Shown piece by piece: positions 53,722-61,850 of a stretch of DNA of 64,000 nt; position 1 is the stretch's first letter; each line of letters begins with the position of its first letter. The notes under the pieces are model-generated. The model was not told the origin of the DNA, made no database searches, and saw only the letters and a list, made by a program, of their open reading frames with translations. The stretch is from CAVSJR01 sp963728285 (GTDB taxonomy: Bacteria > Actinomycetota > UBA4738 > HRBIN12). The translations under genes were made by a program, and so were the position numbers. The stretch lies in contig CAVSJR010000003.1 of NCBI GenBank assembly GCA_963728285.1, positions 124,001 through 188,000 of the forward strand, given 5' to 3'.

Positions 53722-54471
53722 ATGGGGGAGATGAGCGACCGGCAAGCCGAGGCATCCGACCTCGAGACGGCGCTCGAGGGGCTGGAGTCGGTGCTCGAGG
53801 AGATCGAGCGGGCGCTCGACCGCGGCGAGACCGACCTGCGGCGGCTGGGATTCTGGCGAGCCCTCGGGCCGGTGAAGCGCGACCCGGTCCTCGCCGACCT
53901 CGTCGCCGACCGGGCCGGCCGCATCGATCGGCGGGCATTCGAGGCGCGCGTGCACCCGCTCGCTCCCGTCTGGGTCGGCAATCTCGTCCTGGTTGCGGGG
54001 GTCGTCGCGGGGGTCGGCGCCGTCGTCGTGGCGGTGCGCGCCGACAGCCCGACGATCGCCGGCGTGGCGCTGATCGCCGCCGCCGGGATCTGGTCGTTCG
54101 CGGTCCACGGCCTCGCCCACTGGGTGGTGGGCCGAATCGTCGGCATCCGGTTCCTCGCGTACTTCCTCGGCGGCCCCCCGCCGCCGCGGCCGGGCCTGAA
54201 GTCGGACTACTCCACCTACCTCCGAGCCTCTCCGTCGGGCAGGGCGTGGATGCATGCGTCGGGGGCGATCGCCACGAAGATCGCGCCCTTCGTGGCCCTG
54301 GCGCTGTATCCGCTGACCGAGGCGCCGGCCTGGGCCGCGTGGTCGGTGCTCGCGCTCGGGATCGTCCAGATCGTCACCGACGTGCTGCTCTCGACGAAGT
54401 CCAGCGACTGGAAGAAGTTCAACCGGGAGCGGCGGGCGGCGCGGCCTGCGAGCGACGCCCGGGGTGGGTAG
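53722..54471 (+). CDS. Membrane protein with degenerate M50-protease-like motif
   Basis: This is a 249-residue protein. Residues 1-75 form a soluble helical segment (EALEGLESVLEEIERALDRG). Then come helices VWVGNLVLVAGVVAGVGAVV and AGVALIAAAGIWSFAVHGLA, and a last pair at APFVALALYPLT and LALGIVQIVTDVLL. The second helix runs into FAVHGLAHWVVGRIVGIRF, which resembles the HExxH helix of site-2 proteases with Gly for Glu. The protein may be a pseudoprotease or bind metal differently. Function is unknown. It is divergent from the kinase gene. Confidence 0.68.
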   Translation: MGEMSDRQAEASDLETALEGLESVLEEIERALDRGETDLRRLGFWRALGPVKRDPVLADLVADRAGRIDRRAFEARVHPLAPVWVGNLVLVAGVVAGVGAVVVAVRADSPTIAGVALIAAAGIWSFAVHGLAHWVVGRIVGIRFLAYFLGGPPPPRPGLKSDYSTYLRASPSGRAWMHASGAIATKIAPFVALALYPLTEAPAWAAWSVLALGIVQIVTDVLLSTKSSDWKKFNRERRAARPASDARGG

Positions 54472-54474
54472 ACT
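54469..54474 (+). promoter_or_regulatory. -10 box of the thiE transcript
   Basis: TAGACT, overlapping the end of the membrane-protein gene. A start 7 bases later would place the 5' end exactly at the TPP aptamer. Confidence 0.4.
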
Positions 54475-54481
54475 GCTCGCG

Positions 54482-54577
54482 GAACACCGGGGAGCTCGGG
54501 CAACCGGGCTGAGAGGCCGGCTGTTGGGGCGTCGGCGACCCGCGAACCTGATCCAGATAACGCTGGCGCAGGGAGGA
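54482..54577 (+). promoter_or_regulatory. TPP riboswitch (THI element)
   Basis: The THI-box blocks are visible in order: ACACCGGGGAGC at the 5' side, CTGAGAGG (54520-54527), GACCCGCGAACCTGATC (54537-54553), GATAACGCTGGCGCAGGGA. These match the conserved pyrimidine- and pyrophosphate-sensing parts of the thiamine pyrophosphate aptamer. The 3' strand merges with GGAGG at 54573-54577, the only ribosome-binding site for thiE, so ligand binding should hide it and block translation. Confidence 0.93.
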
Positions 54578-54606
54578 CCGATACGACCGATCGTCTGCCG
54601 CTCGGG

Positions 54607-55227
54607 GTGTACGTGATCACGTCGAGCGGGCTCTCGCCGGGCCGCGACCATCTCTCGGTGGGGCTGGCGGCCGTACGCGGCGGCGCCACGGCGCTCCAGC
54701 TTCGAGCCCCCGAGCTCGGCGACGAGGACATGCTGCGGGTGGCCCTGGCGCTCGCCAAGGGCTGCGCCCCACGCGGTGTGCTCTTCGTCGTCAACGATCG
54801 CGTCGACGTCGCCGGCGAGGCCGGCGCGGACGGCGTCCATCTCGGACAGGGCGACGAGCTCGAGGGGGCCAGGGACCGGATCGGGCCGGATCGGGTCCTC
54901 GGCGTGAGCGTGTCCACGGCCGAGGAGGCGCGGCGCGCGGAGCGCGCGGGCGCGGACTACCTCGGGGTCACGGTGTGGCCGACGCCGACCAAGCCCGAGG
55001 CCGCGCCGCAGGGCCTCGACGGGGTTCGTGCGATCGCCGGCGCCACGGCGTTGCCGGTCGTCGGCGTCGGCGGGATCGACGCGTCGAACGCCGGGGACGT
55101 GATCGCCGCCGGGGCCGCGGGGGTCGCGGTCGTCTCCGCCGTCGGGGCGGCGTCCGATCCCGTGGAGGCGACGCGCGCGCTGGTCCGGGCGGTCGAGCGG
55201 GCAGAGCCGCCGGCGGCCCCGGGGTGA
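54607..55227 (+). CDS. thiE: Thiamine-phosphate synthase
   Basis: This 206-residue TIM barrel joins HMP-pyrophosphate and thiazole phosphate. It has YVITSSGLSPGRDHLSVGLA, GGATALQLRAPELGDEDML (usual QLRxK), VVNDRVDVAGEAGADGVHLG, LGVSVSTAEEARRAERAGAD, YLGVTVWPTPTKPEAAPQGL and VGVGGIDASNAGDV. The TPP riboswitch upstream confirms the pathway. The GTG at 54607 is the first start in frame, but it is 30 bases from GGAGG. The frame is open upstream and reads DTTDRLPLGVYVITSS; a G lost from GATGACGACC at 54580-54588 would explain a missing ATG. So the protein likely begins about nine residues earlier. Confidence 0.9.
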   Translation: MYVITSSGLSPGRDHLSVGLAAVRGGATALQLRAPELGDEDMLRVALALAKGCAPRGVLFVVNDRVDVAGEAGADGVHLGQGDELEGARDRIGPDRVLGVSVSTAEEARRAERAGADYLGVTVWPTPTKPEAAPQGLDGVRAIAGATALPVVGVGGIDASNAGDVIAAGAAGVAVVSAVGAASDPVEATRALVRAVERAEPPAAPG

Positions 55228-56298
55228 CCGAGCAGCGCACGGGCAAGATCACGCCGGAGCGTCTTCGAGCGGCTCATCCTGCGGCACCTCGGCGCGTCGG
55301 ACGAGGATGTGCTCGTCGGCCCGAAGCACGGCGTGGACGTCGGCGTCGTCCGCGTCGCCGACGGCGTGGCGATGGCGCTGACGACCGATCCCATCTTCAT
55401 CGTTCCGGCCTACGGCTGGGAGCGGGCGGCGTGGTTCGCCGTGCACATCCTGGCCTCGGACGCCGCGACGAGCGGATTGCCGCTGCGCTGGATGTCGGTC
55501 GACCTGAACCTGCCCCCCGAGATCCGCGACGAGGATCTCGAGACCCTCTGGCGTGCGTTCTCGCGAGCGTGCCGGGAGCTCGGCATCGCGGTCGTCACCG
55601 GCCACACCGCCCGCTACGACGGCTGCGCGTGGCCGATGGTCGGCGGGGCGACGTGCATGGCGTCCGGCTCCGCGGACGCGTTCGTCACGCCCACGATGGC
55701 GCGTCCGGGCGACCTCGTGGTCGTGACCAAGGGGGCCGCGATCGAGGCCACCGCGTTGTTCGCGGCGACCTTTCCACGGCGGCTCGCCGACGGCGTGGGA
55801 GCCGACGTCGCGAGGGCGGCCGACGCGCTCTTCGAGGAGATGACCGTGGTTCCCGAGGCCCGGGTCGCCTCGGACTTCGGGCTCCGGGAGCGGGGCGTGA
55901 CGTCGATGCACGACGCCACGGAGGGGGGCGTCATCGGAGGGCTGTCGGAGGTCGCGGCCGCGTCGGAGGTCGGGCTGCGCATCGATCTCGGCTCCATCCC
56001 GGTCCGGCCCGAGGTGCGCCTCGTGTGCGACTACGTCGGGATCGACCCCTACATCTCGATCTCGGAGGGAACGCTCATCGCCACGGTGGTGCGCGACCGC
56101 GCCGACGCCTTCGTCGCCGCGCTGGGGGCGGCCCGGATCTCCGCGGCCGTCGTGGGCGAGGTGACCGACGCCGCCTCCGGTCGCGTCCTCGTCACGTCCG
56201 ATGGGGAGCGGCCGCTGCGGCATCCGGGCCTCGATCCGTTCTGGGGGGCCTTCGCCGGCTGGGCGGGCGAGGAGGCTAGCGCAGCCAGGTCTGGATGA
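55224..56298 (+). CDS. AIR-synthase-related protein (PurM/ThiL/HypE superfamily), frameshifted at the start
   Basis: GTG 55224 overlaps the thiE stop (GTGA). After TEQRTGKITPE a 1-base insertion near 55260 shifts the frame. The remainder is FERLILRHLGASDEDVLVGP, TTDPIFIVPAYGWERAAWFA, HILASDAATSGLPLRWMSVD, ATEGGVIGGLSEVAAASEVG and ISEGTLIATVVRDRADAFV. This is the two-domain ATP-binding AIR-synthase fold with the DxxxxG-P loop. It lacks the Cys/Sec-Gly-Lys motif of SelD. Its position next to thiE makes a thiamine-monophosphate-kinase-like role plausible. HypE-like or unknown chemistry is the alternative. The restored length is about 357. Confidence 0.75.
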
Positions 56299-57322
56299 TC
56301 GCCTTGCCGAAGTTGTAGCCGTATCGCAGGCTCTTCGGCTTCTTGGACTTCCCGCCCTTGCGCGCGAGGATCGTGATCGGAACCTCGGTGATCCGCGCCC
56401 GGTGTCGGAGCGCCTCGATGAGGACCTCGCTCGTCCAAAACTGATCCTGCTGAAGCACCAGCTTTCGCAGGAGCTCGGTGCTCGCCGCGCGATAGCCGCT
56501 CGAGATGTCGGTCACGCGCGTTCCCGTGAGGATCGTCGTGACCCAGGAGAAGAAGTGGACGCCGATGTGGCGGATCGCGCTCTCGCTCTCGAACTCGCCG
56601 AGCAGGCGGGAGCCGTTCACGTAGTCGGCCGTGCCGGCGACGATGGGCTCCACGAGGATGGAGAGCTCCTCCGGGAGGTGCTGCCCGTCCGAATCGAGCG
56701 TCACCACGATGTCGGCATCGAGCTTCAGCGCGATGTCGTAGCCGACCCGCAGCGCGAGCCCGCCGCCGCGCCGGATGGGATTGCTCGCGACCAGCGCGCC
56801 CGCCGCTCGCGCGACCTCCGGCGTGCCGTCGTCGGAACCGTCGTCCACCACCATGGGAACGACGTGGTAGCCGTGCACCATCCTCGGCATCTGCGCGATC
56901 ACCCGCGCGACGTTCTCGGCCTCGTTGAAGGCGGGGGAGACGGTGACGATGCGCTTGCCGGACGGCAACGATTGCGCGGTGTCCCAGTCGAACTCCCGCT
57001 GTGCCAGCGATTCGACGAGCAGCCGGATGCTCCGCTCATTGACGTCGGCATGGGACTGCACGCGAAGCAGGAGCAGGAGGAGCACCGCCACGGCCGTGAA
57101 CAACACCGCGTCGAGCCGCCGCCCGTTTCCCGGGCGGAAGTTGAAGATGTCGAAGAAGGGGTTGTACACGTCGGGTGCGATCGCGAGGATGATCGTCCCC
57201 GTGGCGATCATCGTCGAGATGATGAGGTTCAGCCGGCTGATCTGCCGCCGCCGGTAGCGGACGACCGCACTCAGGAACAGGGCGACCGCGAAGACGCCGC
57301 CGACGATCCTGAGAGCGCCCAT
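56276..57322 (-). CDS. DUF2304-GT2 glycosyltransferase fusion
   Basis: This is a 348-residue protein. Residues about 1-110 are a three-helix DUF2304 membrane domain (IVGGVFAVALFLSAVVRYRR, AVLFTAVAVLLLLLLRVQSH). Residues about 128-348 form a DPM1-like GT2 domain with VTVSPAFNEAENVARVIAQM, VVDDGSDDGTPEVARAAGAL, IVVTLDSDGQHLPEEL (DxD region) and TDISSGYRAASTELLRKLVL. It probably transfers a sugar to a polyprenyl carrier. Only the DUF2304-GT2 order as a single chain is unusual; separate neighbours are more common. The last 23 bases overlap the convergent AIR-synthase gene. The next gene (UDP-sulfoquinovose synthase) is on the same strand. Confidence 0.85.
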   Translation of the reverse strand: MGALRIVGGVFAVALFLSAVVRYRRRQISRLNLIISTMIATGTIILAIAPDVYNPFFDIFNFRPGNGRRLDAVLFTAVAVLLLLLLRVQSHADVNERSIRLLVESLAQREFDWDTAQSLPSGKRIVTVSPAFNEAENVARVIAQMPRMVHGYHVVPMVVDDGSDDGTPEVARAAGALVASNPIRRGGGLALRVGYDIALKLDADIVVTLDSDGQHLPEELSILVEPIVAGTADYVNGSRLLGEFESESAIRHIGVHFFSWVTTILTGTRVTDISSGYRAASTELLRKLVLQQDQFWTSEVLIEALRHRARITEVPITILARKGGKSKKPKSLRYGYNFGKAIIQTWLR

Positions 57323-57360
57323 CGGTCCCTTCCTCGCTCGATCCGTCGTCCGGCCCGCGG

Positions 57361-58542
57361 CTACGGGGCGGCCTGCTTCTCCCTCGTGGGCGGACGCCAC
57401 CGCGTCCGCGGCAGGATGTGATCCTCGATGACCCGGTCGCGGTAGCGGCCGATGACGTCGAAGACGTGCTCGATGAGCGTCTCGGAGAGCAGGTGTGGCT
57501 GCAGCCCGAGGTCGAGCAGCTTGGTGTTGATGGCGTTGTAGTAGTGGTCCTCCCGCTCGATCCTCGGGTTGTCGACGGGCTGCACGACCACCTCGAGGCC
57601 GTGCTCCCGTCCCGCGTGCTGCACGAGGGTGGCGAGCTCCTGGACCGAGAATTGCTCCGTGAACTGGTTGAAGACGCGGAATTCCCCCTGGGCCGCGGGG
57701 TTCAGCGTCGCGAGCTCCACGCACTGGATCGTGTCGACGATGTTCAGGTAGCCGCGCGTCTGGCCGCCCTTGCCGTAGACCGTCAGCGGGTGGCCGATCA
57801 CCGCCTGCAGGCAGAAGCGGTTGAGGGCGGTGCCGAAGACCTCGTCGTAATCGAACCGCGTGAGCAGCCTGGGATCGAGCTTGGTCTCCGGCGTCTCGAT
57901 CCCGTAGACGACGCCCTGGTTGAGATCCGTGGCACGCAGTCCCCAGATCCGGCAGGCGAAATGGATGTTGTGGGAGTCGTGCACCTTCGACAGGTGATAC
58001 ATCGAGCCGGGCACCTTCGGGAACGGAAGGGTGTCGCGACGGCCCTTGTGGGCGATCTCGATGAATCCCTCCTCGATATCGATGTTCGGCGTGCCGTACT
58101 CGCCCATCGTGCCGAGCTTCACGAGGTGGGCCGTCGGGGCGAACTCCTGCATGGCCCACAGGATGTTCAACGTGTTGACGACGTTGTTCGTTTGCGTGAA
58201 GACGGCGTGCTCGCGGTCCTTCATCGAATAGGGGGCGCTCGGCATCTCGCCGTAGTGGATGATGGCCTCGGGCTCGAACTCGCGGAACAGCGGCTCGACG
58301 ACCGACCAGTCGACGAGGTCGCCCTCGGTCACGCCGATGTCCTTCCCGGTGACGTCGCGCCATGCCGCGGCGCGAGCCGGAAGCGAGCTTGCGATCGGCG
58401 TGAGCGAGTCGGTCCCGGCCTCGCGGTGAGCGTCCCGCCGCAGGTAGTTATCGACCAGATGGATCTCGTGACCCCGGCTTGAGAAGTGCATCGCCGTCGG
58501 CCATCCGAGATAGCCGTCGCCGCCCAGGATCAGGATGCGCAT
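57361..58542 (-). CDS. sqdB: UDP-sulfoquinovose synthase (SQD1/SqdB/Agl3 family)
   Basis: This 393-residue extended SDR converts UDP-glucose and sulfite to UDP-sulfoquinovose. Signatures are MRILILGGDGYLGWPTAMHF, LVDNYLRRDAHREAGTDSL, IHYGEMPSAPYSMKDREHA, GTMGEYGTPNIDIEEGFIEI, YHLSKVHDSHNIHFACRIWG and TDLNQGVVYGIETPETK. The NAD site GGDGYLG, the catalytic Thr-Tyr-Lys group and the sulfite-site residues are kept. The product may be sulfolipid SQDG or, with the adjacent GT2, a sulfoquinovose-containing glycan. No SqdX/SQD2 homologue is visible in the window. Confidence 0.93.
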   Translation of the reverse strand: MRILILGGDGYLGWPTAMHFSSRGHEIHLVDNYLRRDAHREAGTDSLTPIASSLPARAAAWRDVTGKDIGVTEGDLVDWSVVEPLFREFEPEAIIHYGEMPSAPYSMKDREHAVFTQTNNVVNTLNILWAMQEFAPTAHLVKLGTMGEYGTPNIDIEEGFIEIAHKGRRDTLPFPKVPGSMYHLSKVHDSHNIHFACRIWGLRATDLNQGVVYGIETPETKLDPRLLTRFDYDEVFGTALNRFCLQAVIGHPLTVYGKGGQTRGYLNIVDTIQCVELATLNPAAQGEFRVFNQFTEQFSVQELATLVQHAGREHGLEVVVQPVDNPRIEREDHYYNAINTKLLDLGLQPHLLSETLIEHVFDVIGRYRDRVIEDHILPRTRWRPPTREKQAAP

Positions 58543-58720
58543 ACCGTTCCCTTCGAATTCGCCTTCTCCGTCGAAAGTCGCCGTATCGTATCAACCCCGC
58601 CGTGGGCGCAGGTGCGGGGAGGGGGCCCGTTCGCCCGTCTGACCTGCGGGATCGCTTCCGCCGGACGCGTCGGCGGCCCCGCCGGGCACCGGCGTCGCGG
58701 CGAGGGCCATCGCTCGATGT

Positions 58721-59971
58721 TCAGGCGAGGGACGCCAGCTCCGACAGGACGCGATCGACCTCCTCGGGCGTCGAATAGTGGCAGAACCCGATGCGAAGCG
58801 CGCCGCCCGTGTCGTTGAGCCCGAGGCGGTCGAACAACTCGACCGCGTAGTAGTGCCCGTCCCATGTGAAGATGCCCCGGTCGCCGAGGATCTTCGAGGT
58901 CTCGATGGGATGTTGGTCGCCGATCCGGAGCGCGAACGTCGGCGTTCGCTCGCCGACGCGCGCCGGGTCGGCGATCCCGTAGAGCGAGACGCCGTGAAGG
59001 TGCTCCAGTCCCTCGAGGAAGCGCTCCGCCAGCCCGGACTCGTACTCGCGGATCGCCCGGAAGCCGGATCGCACGGATGCCCGCCGCGGCTCGCCGCCGG
59101 CGGCCCCGAACGCCCGGCCGACGTCGGCGAGGTAGTCGATCGACGCGATCGTTCCGGCGAGCCCCTCGTGATTCAGGGTCCCCGTCTCCCAGCGGTCGGG
59201 CACGTCATCGCTCGCCGGTCGAACCTTGTACGGCGTCCATTCCGCGAGCAGCTCCCTGCGAGCGAACAGCAGCCCCATGTGCGGCCCGAAGAACTTGTAC
59301 GGGGAGCACACGAGGATGTCGGCCTCGATCTCCCGGACGTCGATCGATCGGTGCTGGGCGAGATGGACGCCGTCGAATGCGATCAGGGCGCCGGCCCGGT
59401 GGACCCGTCGGGCGATCTCGAGCGCCGGGGTGATCGTGCCCACGGCGTTGGAGGCGAGGGTGCACGCGACGAGCCGGGTTCGATCCGAGAGCGCCGCCTC
59501 CAGCGAGTCCAGGTCGAGCGTCACGTCCCCGGGCCGCACGTCGACCCATCGGACGGTGGCGCCCGCGTCGTCGGCGGCCATGAGCCACGGGCGGATGTTC
59601 GCGTCGTGGTCCAGCCGGGTGACGACGATCTCGTCGCCGGGTCGGAGCGTTCGCGCGAGCGATCGCGAGATGGAGAAGAGCAGGGTCGTGGCGTTCGGCC
59701 CGAAGACGATCTCGTCGGGGTCGGACCCCAGCAGATCGGATGCCGCCCGGCGGGCCGCGGCGATCAGGGCGTCGGTCTGCTCGCTCGCCGAGAAGGCGCC
59801 GTGCGTGTTCGCATTGCTGTGGAGGAGGTAGTCGCGCATGGCCGTGATGACGGTGTCGGGGACCTGCGAGCCGCCGGGCGCATCGGCGAAGACGCACGGG
59901 CGCCCGTCGGGGCCCGTGCGCGCGAGGGAGGGGAAGCGATCGCGCAGCGGGGAGAGATCCGGGACGCCCAT
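58721..59971 (-). CDS. Cysteine-desulfurase-like PLP enzyme (SufS/VC1184 type)
   Basis: This is a 416-residue class V aminotransferase-fold enzyme: FADAPGGSQVPDTVITAMRD, EIVFGPNATTLLFSISRSLA, TRLDHDANIRPWLMAADDAG, LIAFDGVHLAQHRSIDVREI, DILVCSPYKFFGPHMGLLFA (PLP lysine) and RWETGTLNHEGLAGTIASID. It matches TIGR01976 (VC1184) rather than true SufS. The SufS-type active-site cysteine loop is replaced by a TWDGHYYAVELFDRLGL segment. It is therefore perhaps not a desulfurase; the activity is unknown. It lies on the minus strand beyond the sulfoquinovose gene, separated by 178 bases with no gene. Confidence 0.8.
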   Translation of the reverse strand: MGVPDLSPLRDRFPSLARTGPDGRPCVFADAPGGSQVPDTVITAMRDYLLHSNANTHGAFSASEQTDALIAAARRAASDLLGSDPDEIVFGPNATTLLFSISRSLARTLRPGDEIVVTRLDHDANIRPWLMAADDAGATVRWVDVRPGDVTLDLDSLEAALSDRTRLVACTLASNAVGTITPALEIARRVHRAGALIAFDGVHLAQHRSIDVREIEADILVCSPYKFFGPHMGLLFARRELLAEWTPYKVRPASDDVPDRWETGTLNHEGLAGTIASIDYLADVGRAFGAAGGEPRRASVRSGFRAIREYESGLAERFLEGLEHLHGVSLYGIADPARVGERTPTFALRIGDQHPIETSKILGDRGIFTWDGHYYAVELFDRLGLNDTGGALRIGFCHYSTPEEVDRVLSELASLA

Positions 59972-60018
59972 CGATGGGAGACTGCCGCATCGAAGCCTCC
60001 TCGGCAACCGCGGAACCT

Positions 60019-60288
60019 CTAGCCCGATCGCCGGGGCGGACGTTCGCCGCGCCGGGCGCCGACCTCGACGATGTGCGGGTCGAGCTCCTCGAATCCTCCC
60101 CTGCGCGCGAGGGCCCTCGCGGCGGCCTCCCGCGTCGTGAAGCGGCCCGGCAGGGGAGAGGAGGAGCCCTCCTGGACCCCTCGGAAGTCGCGGCGCTCCC
60201 GAAACACGACGCCGACGCGCTGTCCGTCGACGCGAACGTCCCAGGCCGGACGATCGGGGAGCGGCTCGAGGGTCATGTGCGCTGCCAT
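60019..60288 (-). CDS. Small hypothetical protein
   Basis: This is an 89-residue protein: MTLEPLPDRPAWDVRVDGQR, VGVVFRERRDFRGVQEGSSS, PLPGRFTTREAAARALARRG and a basic C-terminus. A beta-sheet followed by a helix is expected, as in small DUF2188-like or KOW-like proteins; no family is recognised. ATG 60288 or ATG 60276 could start it. It is on the same strand as the PLP enzyme and lies 47 bases upstream of it. Confidence 0.5.
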   Translation of the reverse strand: MAAHMTLEPLPDRPAWDVRVDGQRVGVVFRERRDFRGVQEGSSSPLPGRFTTREAAARALARRGGFEELDPHIVEVGARRGERPPRRSG

Positions 60289-60413
60289 CGCATCGAGTGC
60301 TGTGCCCTTCGCGGCGGGCCGCCAAACGACGGGCACCGAACGGATGGGGAAGCATCCCGGCAGGGGTTGCTCCGCGTCGCCGGAGGGCAAGGGTCGGCGG
60401 GAGGTGGTTGGGT

Positions 60414-60614
60414 ATGGTGCGATGTCCGGTATGCGGCGAGGAATTGGAGACCGACGAGGAGATGGATGCGCACGACCACGAGATCCCCGTGGCGTTGCGG
60501 AATGCCGGACCGGGCTTCCCCTGCCCGATCTGCGGGCGCTCGTTCGATGCCGAGGAGCATCTCGTGGAGCACATGGCGCAGGAGCATGCCGGCGCCGAGG
60601 CCCCCGGCGAATGA
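60414..60614 (+). CDS. Small protein with two C2H2-type zinc fingers
   Basis: This is a 66-residue protein. The first finger is CPVCGEELETDEEMDAHDH and the second is CPICGRSFDAEEHLVEHMAQ followed by EH. Both have the Cys-x2-Cys and His pair spacing of C2H2 fingers, which are uncommon in bacteria. GGAGGTGG stands 7 bases upstream of the ATG. It could bind nucleic acid or protein. It precedes the AI-2E exporter by 26 bases. Confidence 0.68.
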   Translation: MVRCPVCGEELETDEEMDAHDHEIPVALRNAGPGFPCPICGRSFDAEEHLVEHMAQEHAGAEAPGE

Positions 60615-60640
60615 CCGCCGCGTGAGCGCAGGCTTCCCGT

Positions 60641-61771
60641 ATGCGGGATAGCGACGCGCGCCCGCGGGGTGTCCGCCCGCGCGACGTCTGGACCGTCGTG
60701 TGGGTCGTCCTGGTCGTCGCCGCGGGGCTGTTCGTCCTGTACGAGATCCGGCGCATCCTCGTCTGGCTGCTGGTGGCGGGCTTCGTCGCCGCCGTGCTGA
60801 GCCCCGCCGTCTCGATCCTCGAGCGCAGGGGGTTCCGCCGGGGGCTGGCCGTCGCCGTGGTCACGATCGGCCTCGTGCTGATCATCGGGGCGCTGCTGTA
60901 CGTGTTCGTGCGGCCGCTCGTCTCGCAGTCGATCGAATTCGCGCAGAACCTGCCCGAGACGGTCGACCGAATCCAGCGAGCGCCCCTCGTCAGGCAAGCG
61001 CTGGAGCGATTCAACATCCAGCAACGCGTGGAGCAAGCATCACCGGAGCTGCCCCAGCGCCTCCTCGGGCTCTCCGGCCCGCTCGTCTCGGCCTTCGCCT
61101 CGCTGGCTGCGTTCCTCGTGGCGCTGATCAGCGTCGTCGTGCTCGCCGTCTTCCTCCTGATCTACGGCCCGCAGTTCGCGGACACGGGCCTTGCGCTGGT
61201 CGGCGAACGGGCGAAGCAGGAGCGGCTTCGCCGCCTGGGCGGCCGCTCGCTCCAGGCCGTGTCCGGGTGGGTGGCGGGCAACGTCCTGACGAGCATCGTG
61301 GCCGGCATCGCAACGACGGTCGTGCTGCTTCTTACCGGCGTCCCGTACGGGGTGCTCCTCGGCCTGTGGGTGGCGTTCGCCGATCTCATCCCGCTCGTGG
61401 GCGCGACGCTCGGGGCGATCCCCGCGATCATCATCGCGTTCACCGTGTCGATTCCCGTCGGCATCGCGGTCGTCATCTTCTTCGTCCTGTATCAGCAGTT
61501 CGAGAACCACGTGCTGCAGCCCGCCGTCTACGGCAAGACGATCAAGCTCAATCCGTTCCTGGTGCTTCTCGCCGTCCTCGTCGGCGTCGAGCTCGCCGGC
61601 TTCCTCGGAGCGCTCCTCGCGTTGCCGGTCGCCGGGATCATCCAGATCGTGGTCCTCGACGTCGTCGACGAGCGCGGCGGGGACCTCGGGGCCCCGACCC
61701 CGGAACCGACGGACGGTGAATCAGACGGCGAGGGTGACCTCGTTGCGGATCCACCCCGCGACCGGGGATGA
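60641..61771 (+). CDS. AI-2E family (TqsA/PerM) transporter
   Basis: This is a 376-residue membrane protein with about eight helices: VWTVVWVVLVVAAGLFVLYE, the paired helices LLVAGFVAAVLSPAVSILER and VAVVTIGLVLIIGALLYVFV, a soluble loop (IQRAPLVRQALERFNIQQRV), and the conserved AFADLIPLVGATLGAIPAII and LYQQFENHVLQPAVYGKTIK. The last signature is the family hallmark. Members export autoinducer-2 or act as Na/H antiporters; the substrate cannot be told. The C-terminal tail is acidic and disordered. Confidence 0.9.
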   Translation: MRDSDARPRGVRPRDVWTVVWVVLVVAAGLFVLYEIRRILVWLLVAGFVAAVLSPAVSILERRGFRRGLAVAVVTIGLVLIIGALLYVFVRPLVSQSIEFAQNLPETVDRIQRAPLVRQALERFNIQQRVEQASPELPQRLLGLSGPLVSAFASLAAFLVALISVVVLAVFLLIYGPQFADTGLALVGERAKQERLRRLGGRSLQAVSGWVAGNVLTSIVAGIATTVVLLLTGVPYGVLLGLWVAFADLIPLVGATLGAIPAIIIAFTVSIPVGIAVVIFFVLYQQFENHVLQPAVYGKTIKLNPFLVLLAVLVGVELAGFLGALLALPVAGIIQIVVLDVVDERGGDLGAPTPEPTDGESDGEGDLVADPPRDRG

Positions 61772-61850
61772 GGGCGGCCATGCGTCGACCTGTGGCCTGA
61801 CCGTTCACGAACCCAAGGGGGAACCGACGAGGGTCCTCTGCCGTAGTACT

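Noticed and set aside
55224..56298. The AIR-synthase-fold protein as selenophosphate synthetase SelD, which would have fitted the selenoprotein
   Set aside because: The Cys/Sec-Gly-x-Lys catalytic motif near the N-terminus is absent, and the gene is tied to thiE and the TPP riboswitch instead.
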